Positions 25,602-33,405 of a stretch of 52,090 nt of DNA are shown one piece after another. Origin of the DNA: Lactobacillaceae bacterium. Its GTDB lineage: Bacteria > Bacillota > Bacilli > Lactobacillales > Lactobacillaceae. The notes under the pieces were generated by a model. That model ran no database searches. It was not told the origin of the DNA and saw only the letters and a program-made list of their open reading frames with translations. The position numbers and the translations under genes are program-made. Location: contig CADFHB010000005.1 in NCBI GenBank assembly GCA_902834055.1, positions 1-52,090 of the forward strand. Direction: 5' to 3'. Position 1 is the first letter of the stretch, and every line of letters begins with the position of its first letter.

Positions 25602-26583
25602 TTATCGTTATGGGAAACGACCAGTTGTTAAGGATGTTTCGTTTACGGTCAATGAGGGGGAGATTGTTACCCTATTTGGGCCGTCCGGGGCGGGGAAAAC
25701 AACGATTTTAAAGATGATCGCGGGACTATTGACTCCCCAGACCGGGACCGTTGAATTTACCGGTAATAATTGCCGTGCTAATACCCTGCTGGTCTTTCAA
25801 GACTACCTCTTATTTCCGCACATGACGGTTCGTGAAAACATTGCTTTTGGCTTAAAAATACGCCATGTTGCGCGCGCTGAAGTACGCCAGCGGGTGGCAG
25901 AGATGGTGACCGAATTTCAATTAGCTGGGTTAGAAAAGCAGTATCCAGCCCAGTTATCCGGTGGACAGCAGCAGCGGGTTGCACTGGCCCGGGCAATCAT
26001 TTTACGCCCCAAGCTCCTCTTGTTGGATGAGCCATTCTCCAGCCTGGATGGTAACTTGCGCCAGCAAATGTATGCTTACCTGCGGCGACTGCAGGCACGG
26101 TATCACTTTGCCGTTATCATGGTCAGCCATGACCAACAGGAAACCTTCTTACTGTCTGACCGGGTAGTGGTGATTGCCAACCACCAGGTCCAACAGGTGG
26201 CTAGTCCGCAAAAATTGTATACCCAGCCAGTAAGTCGGTTGGTGGCCGACCTGTTAGGGTGTTTTAACTACCTTCGGGGGACGGTGAAAGGCACTAGCTT
26301 TCAAGTGGGTACCAGCCAATTAACAGTTGCCAACCCAGACCACCTGCAAGGGACGGTGGAACTATTAGTGCCGTTTACCTGTAAGGCAACGCTTCGCAAG
26401 GACGGTGACTTATTAGCGACGGTTAAAGATGTATTTTGGCAGCCGGCTGGGCCGACCGTGGTCTTTCAGGTTGATAACCAGCGGCTTGAACTACGGCAAA
26501 CGGCCTTTACCCAGGAATTAGCGGCTGGCACCCAGGTCCACCTTGACTTGCCGGCCGGGGGCCGGGTGGTTCGATGCCATTAG
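25576..26583 (+). CDS. ABC importer ATPase (YnjD type)
   Basis: A 335-residue ATPase, started at the ATG at 25576, which sits inside the end of permease 2. Walker A is 'LFGPSGAGKTTILKM' (near 37), the Q-loop 'LLVFQDYLLFPHMTV', the signature 'LSGGQQQRVALARAI' and Walker B 'LLLLDEPFSSLDG', with the switch His in 'MVSHDQQE'. After residue 235 there is a C-terminal TOBE-like beta domain, usual in ATPases of the iron/spermidine type and possibly regulatory. All catalytic residues are present. The last ten bases overlap the glycosyltransferase gene. Confidence 0.9.
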   Translation: MGLNVKEISYRYGKRPVVKDVSFTVNEGEIVTLFGPSGAGKTTILKMIAGLLTPQTGTVEFTGNNCRANTLLVFQDYLLFPHMTVRENIAFGLKIRHVARAEVRQRVAEMVTEFQLAGLEKQYPAQLSGGQQQRVALARAIILRPKLLLLDEPFSSLDGNLRQQMYAYLRRLQARYHFAVIMVSHDQQETFLLSDRVVVIANHQVQQVASPQKLYTQPVSRLVADLLGCFNYLRGTVKGTSFQVGTSQLTVANPDHLQGTVELLVPFTCKATLRKDGDLLATVKDVFWQPAGPTVVFQVDNQRLELRQTAFTQELAAGTQVHLDLPAGGRVVRCH

Positions 26584-27275
26584 TATCAGTTATTATTCCT
26601 ACCCTGAATGAGGAGAAAAACCTTGGTCGATTGCTGGACCAGCTACCGGCGGTATGTGCTGACATAAGTTATGAGGTGGTAGTGGTGGATGCTGATAGTC
26701 ACGATTACACAACCCGTGTTGCGAGTCAGCACGGCGCCCGGGTGGTTGAAACAGCCAAGGGGAACCGGGGCCGTCAGTTGCGGCTTGGTGTCCGGCACAG
26801 TTGCGGGGAGTACCTGTGGTTTCTTCACGCCGACGTGCAACTAAGGGCCTATCCACACCTGGGTCGCCGCCTGACGCGAGCGGTTGATGGTGGGGCCGTG
26901 GCTGCTTGTCTTCGCCTTAACTATGTTCAATCAGGGTTCTTCTACCGTTTTTTGGCGGTCAGTTCTAACTGGCGGGCCCGTCACCTTGGCCTAATTTTTG
27001 GTGACCAGGGCCTCTTTGTTAGCCGGGAGATGTACGACCGGGTGGGGGGCTTTCCTGATGAACCATTGATGGAGGACTGGATTTTAAGCAAGAAGTTGGC
27101 TTGCTGTGGGTACTTTGCCCAGTTGCCAGACCAGATCCAGGCATCTAATCGCAAGTATGCCCAGCACCCCTGGCGTGTTCACGCTAAGTTAATGGGAATC
27201 AAGGCCTTATTTCTTTGCGGTGTTTCCCCACAGAAATTGGCCCAGCTTTACTATGGAAAGGACCGACAGCAATGA
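26574..27275 (+). CDS. Family 2 glycosyltransferase of the TIGR04283 type
   Basis: A 233-residue GT-A enzyme. 'VSVIIPTLNEEKNLGRLLDQL' opens the nucleotide-binding fold; 'VVVVDADSHDYT' and 'LWFLHADVQ' supply the Asp residues (DxD equivalent is H-A-D near 85); 'GGFPDEPLMEDWILSKKL' is the acceptor-side ED motif. In other bacteria this subfamily is named for arsenosugar biosynthesis because it lies beside arsM/arsS and a TIGR04282 protein. Here the TIGR04282 partner is present two genes on but no arsenic gene is, so the arsenic label should not be carried over. Confidence 0.8.
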   Translation: MPLVSVIIPTLNEEKNLGRLLDQLPAVCADISYEVVVVDADSHDYTTRVASQHGARVVETAKGNRGRQLRLGVRHSCGEYLWFLHADVQLRAYPHLGRRLTRAVDGGAVAACLRLNYVQSGFFYRFLAVSSNWRARHLGLIFGDQGLFVSREMYDRVGGFPDEPLMEDWILSKKLACCGYFAQLPDQIQASNRKYAQHPWRVHAKLMGIKALFLCGVSPQKLAQLYYGKDRQQ

Positions 27276-28291
27276 CAAAGCAAGCACAGTTGATTGAACG
27301 AATCAAACACTACCTGGCCCAACATGGCCTTATTGAGCGGTTGCACCTGGCTCAACCGGTGCGGGTTCAATTCCTGGCCCAGGGTGAGTATAACCAGAAC
27401 TTTTTGATCGATGCGGGAGACCACCAGTACGTTTTTCGGTTAAACTATGGGAGCCAGATTAATGCCAGCAACCAGATCCGCTACGAATATAACGCACTTA
27501 AGTGGTTGGAACGTTCCGGCTGCACACCGCGGGGGTACTATGTTGATGACCGCAAACGCGACTTTGACCAGGGCCTCTTGATTATGGAATTCTTGCACGG
27601 GCATCCCCTGGACTACCGAACTGATATGCAGACGGCGGCCGGGATCTTTGGCCGCATTCACCAGTTGGCAGTTGACCGGCCGGCCGCTACCAACCTGATT
27701 GCAGAAAAGGATAATATCTTACGGGCCCGGGTAGCAGAATGCCAGCAACTATTAGCACCGGTTTGGGGGAGCCACTTTGTCCCTCGGCATGCCCAGAACG
27801 TGTTGGAAAAAGCTCTGGACCGGTGCCAACAAAACGTTGGTCAGGAAGCTTTTTTCAGCGACCAACAGTTGTGGCGGGTTAACAATACCGAGGTCAATTC
27901 CCATAACTTTATCATTGGTCGGCAGGGCTGGCTAATTGACTGGGAAAAGCCGGTAATCAGTCACCCGGTTCAGGATATCTCGCAGTTTTTAGCATCAACG
28001 ACGACCCTCTGGCGGACTGATATTCGCTTGGATCAGACTACCAAACGGGCTTTTATCGACAAGTACCTGGCAATGACGGGCTTTGACCGGGAGGCATTCT
28101 TAACGGCCTTGCGGATTTACCATCCCTACTTAATGCTGCGGGCATTGTCTTGGTCAGCAATGGCACTAGACGAGTATGCCAGTGGGGAAAAGCAGTTACA
28201 AAACCAAGAAATTTACCGTAAGGTTACCCAGTACATGCAAGATGATTTTATTGACCACGCAATTAAGGAGCAGGTGCTCGATGAAAAATGA
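27272..28291 (+). CDS. APH/choline-kinase-fold phosphotransferase with altered catalytic loop
   Basis: A 339-residue protein, started at the ATG at 27272 in an ATGA overlap with the glycosyltransferase. The N-lobe has 'FLAQGEYNQNFLID' and 'YVFRLNYGSQ', where R replaces or neighbours the usual ATP-binding Lys, and 'GLLIMEFLHGHPL' is the hinge. The catalytic loop, normally HxDxxxxN, reads NTEVNSHN (near residue 210), so the general base Asp is Glu and the His is Asn; 'WLIDWEKPVISHPVQDIS' keeps the metal-binding Asp. It may phosphorylate a sugar that the neighbouring DUF2064 protein activates, by analogy with AmgK-MurU. Activity cannot be assumed. Confidence 0.75.
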   Translation: MTKQAQLIERIKHYLAQHGLIERLHLAQPVRVQFLAQGEYNQNFLIDAGDHQYVFRLNYGSQINASNQIRYEYNALKWLERSGCTPRGYYVDDRKRDFDQGLLIMEFLHGHPLDYRTDMQTAAGIFGRIHQLAVDRPAATNLIAEKDNILRARVAECQQLLAPVWGSHFVPRHAQNVLEKALDRCQQNVGQEAFFSDQQLWRVNNTEVNSHNFIIGRQGWLIDWEKPVISHPVQDISQFLASTTTLWRTDIRLDQTTKRAFIDKYLAMTGFDREAFLTALRIYHPYLMLRALSWSAMALDEYASGEKQLQNQEIYRKVTQYMQDDFIDHAIKEQVLDEK

Positions 28292-28940
28292 CAAAGCCTA
28301 TATAATCTTTACCCGCATCCCCACTCCTAACAAGTGTAAGACCCGGCTGACGCCAACCTATACCGGCCAGCAGGCCAGCAGTGTCCAGGCCGACCTATTA
28401 GCTGACCTATTAGCTAGTGCGGCCCAGTTACCCTCAGCGGGAGTGGAAGTCTTACTAGCGTACTCTGACGAACAAGACCCAGCCGCTTTTTTAGCGGACT
28501 TACCGGCGTTTGTTACTGCCTTTCCCCAACACGGAGATAACATTGGTCAGCGGATGAATAACGCCTTTGCAGATGCCTTCGCCCGTGGCTACCAGGAAGT
28601 AGTTTTGACTGGCAGTGACCTCCCACAACTGACGGCCACCACGGTTGAGCGAGCCTTTCAAGTTATGAAGGAGGTTGTAATTGGCCCCAGTGTTGACGGC
28701 GGTTATTACCTCATTGGTGCGCAACGGGGGATTGATTTGACCCCACTGTTTAATGCTGCAATTGACTGGGGGCATTCAACCGTTCTCCAGTCGACCCTTA
28801 GTCGGGTGGCCGGGCATGATGTGCAATTGCTGGCCGCGCAGACCGATGTGGATAGTCCCGCTGACTTGCAGGTGGCCCGGCGCCAGCTCGATGATCATAA
28901 CAGCCGACTTCGTCTATGGTTTAAGGAGGAAAATGAATGA
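28281..28940 (+). CDS. DUF2064/TIGR04282 GT-A-fold protein
   Basis: A 219-residue protein, started at the ATG at 28281 inside the end of the kinase gene. 'AYIIFTRIPTPNKCKTRLTP' resembles the G-x-KTRL loop of nucleotidyltransferases such as CofC and MobA; 'VVLTGSDLPQLTATTVERAF' carries the metal-binding Asp, and 'VIGPSVDGGYYLIGAQ' is the family hallmark. The fold suggests transfer of a nucleotide or sugar. It is the usual partner of TIGR04283 glycosyltransferases. Ends in an ATGA overlap with the next gene. Confidence 0.8.
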   Translation: MKNDKAYIIFTRIPTPNKCKTRLTPTYTGQQASSVQADLLADLLASAAQLPSAGVEVLLAYSDEQDPAAFLADLPAFVTAFPQHGDNIGQRMNNAFADAFARGYQEVVLTGSDLPQLTATTVERAFQVMKEVVIGPSVDGGYYLIGAQRGIDLTPLFNAAIDWGHSTVLQSTLSRVAGHDVQLLAAQTDVDSPADLQVARRQLDDHNSRLRLWFKEENE

Positions 28941-29839
28941 GTGAAAAAGTGATCTTGGATTGTGACTGCACCTTTGACCTACCAGGCTGTGACGTTGACG
29001 ATGGCCTAACTATCATTTACCTGTTGGGATCGACCAATATCGACCTGCTCGGGGTTACCCTCGACCATGGTAATAGTGACTGGGCGGGGGTCTTGGCAGC
29101 AACCCGGCGGCTTAAAGAGCACCTTTGCCTGCCGTTTAACTATTACTTTGCACCGGACACGGGTGAAGAACCTGATGAAGCTGCTAGGGACTTCCTTGTC
29201 CGAATGGTTAATACCTATCCCCATGAAATCACCCTCCTGGGGACGGGGGGCCTTACCAACATCAAACGGGCCGTAGCGACTGACCCCCTTTTTCTGAACA
29301 AGGTCAAGCGGGTTGTCTTGATGGGGGGGGATTGCTTCCCGTTGGTCATTAATGGCCATGAGGTTGGTGAGCTTAACTTTTCAATTGACCCGGCAGCTAC
29401 CCAATTGATCTTGGCCAGCAGTGTGCCGCTGGTGATCATGAACGGGCACATGACCACTGAAGCCCTGTTTTCCCAGCACTTTAACCAACAACTGACCACC
29501 CACTTGCAGGAACAATTGCCCACTGACCAGTACCGGTACTTCACGACGGCAATCAACGAGTGGATTGCCGTCCAGCAGCGGGATCTGGGGTTAGACGGCT
29601 TCTGTAACTGGGACATTACGACGGCTGTCTATTTGGAGCAGCCGGAACTGTTTACCGCTGAGCGGGTCTTCCTGGCGGCTAACCAGCCAGCATTGGCGAG
29701 TGTGGGCCGCCTGCAATTAGTTGATTACTCATCCCGGTTGGTAACGATGCCGGCTCACATTAAGGACCCGCTGGCCTTTAACAACCTCATTTACCGCCGC
29801 TTGCTCGCTGGTCTGCAGGGGAATAAGGGGGCCCAGTAA
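28937..29839 (+). CDS. Nucleoside hydrolase-fold protein
   Basis: A 300-residue member of the inosine/uridine nucleoside hydrolase family. The N-terminal calcium site, normally DxDxGxDD, is 'DCDCTFDLPGCDVDDGL' (residues 8-24), an expanded and cysteine-rich version that keeps the terminal Asp pair. 'VLMGGDCF' and 'ELNFSIDPAATQLIL' match the NH core (the usual 'EFN...DPEAA'), and 'NWDITTAVYLEQPELF' replaces the usual 'HDPxAV' with Asp kept. It could cleave an N-glycosidic bond in a nucleoside-like compound made or taken up by this operon. ATGA overlap on the left, one-base gap on the right. Confidence 0.82.
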   Translation: MSEKVILDCDCTFDLPGCDVDDGLTIIYLLGSTNIDLLGVTLDHGNSDWAGVLAATRRLKEHLCLPFNYYFAPDTGEEPDEAARDFLVRMVNTYPHEITLLGTGGLTNIKRAVATDPLFLNKVKRVVLMGGDCFPLVINGHEVGELNFSIDPAATQLILASSVPLVIMNGHMTTEALFSQHFNQQLTTHLQEQLPTDQYRYFTTAINEWIAVQQRDLGLDGFCNWDITTAVYLEQPELFTAERVFLAANQPALASVGRLQLVDYSSRLVTMPAHIKDPLAFNNLIYRRLLAGLQGNKGAQ

Positions 29840-29840
29840 A

Positions 29841-30515
29841 ATGAAAAAGATTATTATCTTCCTCGTTGTGTTTATCCTGGTTTTGCTTGCCGCTTACCAG
29901 CTGGGGTTGACCAGGCTATTAACCGACTTTAACCAATTGCGGGCCCTGATCCAGGGGAGTGGCTGGTGGGGCTACTTAATCTTTATCGCCCTGTCCATCT
30001 TTACCTCGGTCTTCCTGCTACCAGGGCAGCTGCTGGCGATCGTCGGTGGTATTTGTTGGGGCGGTTTCATTGGTGGTGCCCTGACGGTGATTGGTGCCAC
30101 GATTGGTTGTTCGGTTTCCTTTGTCCTGGGGAAGTACGTTGCCCGTGACTACATCGTGGAAAAGATGGGTGATAGTCCCACCTTCAAGAAAATTGAGCGG
30201 GGGGTGCGGGAGAACGGAACGACCTTTTTAATTTTCACCCGATTGGTGCCCGTTTTCCCATATGCTATCCAGAGCTATGCTTATGCACTAACCCCGATGA
30301 CAACCCGAAAGTTCACGGTGATCTCCTTTTTGACAATGATGCCGGCCTGCTTTATCTATTCCTATTTAGCAGCCCAGATCTTAAAGGATGGCCTTTCACC
30401 AAAGCTCTTCTTAGACTTGACCATCGCGGGGATTCTTTTAGCGGGTCTTTCGATGTTGCCTAAGCTAAGCAAACGGTTACGACGGTTAAGCAATGAGTAC
30501 CAAAATAAGGGATAG
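29841..30515 (+). CDS. TVP38/TMEM64 (DedA-like) membrane protein, second copy
   Basis: A 224-residue protein with five to six membrane helices. 'FLLPGQLLAIVGGICWGGFIGGALTVIGATIGCSVSFVLGKYVARDYI' and 'FTRLVPVFPYAIQSYAYALTPMTTRKFTV' are the VTT-domain signature. It is diverged from the copy at 20.6 kb, so the two probably do different steps, like YdjX and YdjZ in E. coli. It begins one base after the nucleoside-hydrolase stop and is the last intact gene of the operon. Confidence 0.85.
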   Translation: MKKIIIFLVVFILVLLAAYQLGLTRLLTDFNQLRALIQGSGWWGYLIFIALSIFTSVFLLPGQLLAIVGGICWGGFIGGALTVIGATIGCSVSFVLGKYVARDYIVEKMGDSPTFKKIERGVRENGTTFLIFTRLVPVFPYAIQSYAYALTPMTTRKFTVISFLTMMPACFIYSYLAAQILKDGLSPKLFLDLTIAGILLAGLSMLPKLSKRLRRLSNEYQNKG

Positions 30516-31688
30516 GGCGCGAACCGGTTGCCCAGATTGACGTTGCGGTTTCGGCGAATGTTTTTAAAAATGCGCTGGCGGTCATCGTTCCTGGTACCGG
30601 CGAAGCGGGGTTGCCGGTTGCGGCGGCCATTGGCTACTTGGTGGGTAACCCCACTGCCGGCTTAGGGGTTATCCCCCGCGTGACGGCCGCTCTATGTGAC
30701 CAGGTAAAGAAACTGGCCCACTCTGGGAAGGTTCGTGTGACTGTGGCTGATGTGGAAGAGAAGCTCTATGTGGCGGTCCGGGTAACTACGGTTACTGGGC
30801 ATACCGCCTGTGCCAACATTGCCGGTAGCCACACCAACATTTACCTGGTTAAACATGATGACCAGGTAGTTATTGACCGGGGAAAGCCGACGGCGGCTAA
30901 GCCGAGTAGCTGGTTGGCCTTCATCCGGCAGACTAATCTCGCGGACATCTGGAACTTTGCGACGACTGCCCCGCTGGACCAGCTAGAATTTATAACGGCC
31001 ACGAAAGACTACAACATGGCCCTGGCACGGGAAGGGCTTAACCACCAGTATGGGATGGGCGTTGGTCGGGCCCTCAATAATCCTGACGGCCTCGGTGAAA
31101 CGACGACCCTCACTAACCAGGTTGTGGCGCAAACCGCGGCTGCTGCGGACGCCCGGATGGGGGGGCCAGCTGTTAGCAGCCACAAATTCAGGCTCCGGTA
31201 ACCAGGGGATTACGGCAACTGTACCGGTTTGCGTGGTGGCTGACCACTGGCATTCGTCACCAGAACAACTGGTCCGGGCATTAACCCTTTCCCACCTGAC
31301 CTTAATCTATATACACTCCTTTTTGCCGAGTTTAACGGCTTACTGTGCAACCCATGCGGCGGCAATGGGAGCCGCGACTGGAATCTGTTACCTAGCCGGT
31401 GGCAGCGTTGCTGATGCTGGCCGGGCAATTAAAATCATGGTCGGTGATGCCAATGGGATGATTTGTGACGGGGCTGGTTGCTCATGTGCTGTCAAGGTGT
31501 CAACCTCCGTTCAGACGATGCTCAAGGCCGTCAACATGGCCTTACAAGGGATCACCATCCCGGCGACGAACGGGGTTGTTAGCGAATCAGTTGATGATAC
31601 AATCCGGGATCTCGGACGGCTGACCGGTGAGGGGATGGCCGCTACCGATTCGGTTATTCTGAAGATCATGCAGGCTAAAAAACATTAA
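30516..31688 (+). pseudogene. Broken L-cysteine desulfidase (UPF0597, CyuA-like)
   Basis: Two reading frames together give about 390 residues of a UPF0597/cysteine desulfidase protein, an Fe-S enzyme that turns cysteine into pyruvate, ammonia and sulfide. Frame 2 carries 'REPVAQIDVAVSAN', 'VIVPGTGEAGLPVAAA' and 'IAGSHTNIY'; the next frame carries 'AATNSGSGNQGITATVPV' and 'MICDGAGCSCAVKVSTSV'. The frame changes at a run of seven G (31159-31165), where six would restore 'RMGGQLLAATNSGSGN'. In addition the first about 45 codons, including the GCTEP motif and the start, are absent: homology begins right at the TVP38 stop. Two independent lesions make this a true pseudogene even if the G run is an error. 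Confidence 0.85.
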
Positions 31689-31698
31689 TAGGCAAAAG

Positions 31699-31742
31699 AT
31701 AGTCCGTGGGCTGAGCAGTAAGCTTGACCCGCGGACTTTTAA
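31699..31742 (+). terminator. Operon terminator
   Basis: AGTCCGTGGG (about 31700-31709) pairs with CCCGCGGACT (about 31727-31736) and is followed by TTTTAATT. It closes the transcript that began at 21.5 kb. Confidence 0.88.
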
Positions 31743-31762
31743 TTATGTATAATGACCAGATT

Positions 31763-31804
31763 TTGCATAAATGTCGGTAATATTATAGAATGAAATCGTT
31801 TCCA
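31763..31804 (+). promoter_or_regulatory. Symporter promoter with a perfect cre site
   Basis: TTGCAT (31763-31768), 17 bases and TAGAAT (31786-31791) form the promoter. TGAAATCGTTTCCA (31791-31804) matches every defined position of the CcpA consensus TGNAANCGNTNNCA and overlaps the transcription start, the usual place for catabolite repression. Confidence 0.75.
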
Positions 31805-31881
31805 AACGGTGGTAACTAGTGCCATGAACTTGTAGCTTGAGAGGAGATGGGTAAGACTTTAATTAATTGAGGTGTTTTTCA

Positions 31882-33170
31882 ATGTCAACAACTGTGTGGA
31901 TGAGTCTAGCAACACTTGCTGTCTCATTGCTGGCATGTTATGTCGTTTACTTATTACTTAAAAAATTGGGTTTGGCTTTACAGCGGTAATTGCGCTGGTG
32001 ATCGGGATCGTAATTGGCCTGATCTTTAAGGGCTATACCTCGTATGATGCTGTTATTGGGACTATTTACGTCAAAGTGATTACCATGATGGTAATTCCCC
32101 TCTTACTGGTTTCGTTGATTCAGAGCATTTATTCAATGAATTCGGCCAGTAAGCTGAAGACGATTGGTGGTAAGGCACTCTTTTGGCTGCTCTTTCAGAC
32201 GCTACTAGCAGCGATTGTGGGAACGGTCTTAGCATTATGCACCAACCTCGGTAAGGGTGCCCATTTGAGCATCGTCAACGGGGTTAAGGTCGGTAAGGTG
32301 CCGCCATTCACCCAGGTCATTACCGACCTGTTTTCAGAAAATATTTTTCAGGCGATGGCCAAGGGCCAGGTCATTCCGGTTGTCTTCTTCGCAATTATCG
32401 TCGGAATGGCAGTGGTGGCGATTACTGAGAAACGCGGTGGTGATGCTTTGCACTACTTTAAGGGCTTTATTGATGACTGCCACGATATTGTTTACAAGCT
32501 GATCGCGGTTATTATTTCTTTCCTGCCGTACTCGATTATCTTCTTAATGGCCGATACGATGGGGACGAGTGACCCGAAAGCATTATTGCCATTATTATGG
32601 ATTATTGTTCTGACTTTTGTTGGTTGTTTTTTCCACTTGGCAGTTACCGACAGTCTCTTATTGAAGTTCGCCGGTCACCTATCACCAGTGAAGTTTTATC
32701 ATGATGTTTTGCCAGCCCAAACAATGGCCTTTTCAACACGGAGTAGTGCGGGAACGTTACCGCTCTATGTTGAATGCCTGACTAAGAAAGTCAGGGTTTC
32801 AGAAGAAATCGCGAACTTCGTTGGGTCGCTAGGGACCGCAGTGGGGATGTCCGGATGTGCCGGTATCTGGCCGCCACTATTGGTGATCTATACAATCCAT
32901 TCGATGGGTGGTAACATTTCGCTGACCCAGGCAATCATCATTATTATTTTGTGCCCGATTATTTCCTTTGGGACCGCGGGGGTTCCCGGTGGTGGGATCA
33001 TGCTTGCTACGGCCATGTTCGTTGTCCTGAGGTTACCAGTTGGTCTGATCAGTATTTTTGCTGGAATTGACAGTTTTGCCGATATGGCCCGGACTACCAC
33101 TAACGTTACAAGTTCGATGGTCGCCGCAACGCTGGTTTCACAATCGGAAAAGCGGGCAACTAGTAAGTAG
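31882..33170 (+). pseudogene. Frameshifted sodium:dicarboxylate/cystine symporter (DAACS, TcyP-like)
   Basis: The ATG at 31882 has GAGGTG upstream and opens a frame that stops after 35 residues (31989). From about 31971 the next frame continues the same protein for about 400 residues to 33170. Adding one T to 'GGGTTTGGC' at 31968-31973 would give 'LLKKLGFGFTAVIALVIG'. The rest is intact: 'FSTRSSAGTLPLYVECLTKKV', 'GTAVGMSGCAGIWPPLLVIY' and 'SFGTAGVPGGGIM' are DAACS substrate-site motifs, and the 'TRSSAGTLP' form is like TcyP cystine carriers. A GTG at 31998 could restart a shortened protein lacking the first helix. Decay or sequencing error cannot be separated here. Confidence 0.82.
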
Positions 33171-33264
33171 TTAACAATGCACACCTCTTCTCAAAGGACA
33201 CTAGACCATTGAAATAGGCAACTTCCAAGTATATTAAGGGGAGACCTAATTTGTTTATTTTTTT

Positions 33265-33378
33265 AAAGTGAAGCAAGCCTGTGGGACCCCTTAATGACGT
33301 GCAGTTAGCTTTTAGAAAGCACGAAGGGCCGACAGCGTTCGGATTTTCCGAATACTGCCGGCCCTTCGTTCATTTTTA
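33265..33378. repeat. Intergenic foldback repeat, copy D
   Basis: The left part 'AAGCAAGCCTGT...GTGCAGTTAGCTTTTAGAAAGCAC' matches the left third of copy B. It runs into a hairpin, ACGAAGGGCCG (33321-33331) with CGGCCCTTCGT (33359-33369), whose loop holds TTCGGATTTTCCGAA. It lies between the symporter and the convergent YeeE/YedE gene and may terminate both. Confidence 0.8.
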
Positions 33379-33405
33379 AATGTTATCCAGTAAGTGTAGC
33401 GGTGT

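Noticed and set aside
26574..28940. Arsenosugar biosynthesis genes
   Set aside because: The family names of the two GT-A proteins suggest this, but no arsenic methyltransferase, radical SAM or arsenic regulator is present in 52 kb. I kept the family identity and dropped the pathway.
31050..31688. An independent 212-codon gene after the TVP38 gene
   Set aside because: The second half is the C-terminal part of the cysteine desulfidase; the first about 35 codons are out-of-frame noise upstream of the G7 frameshift.
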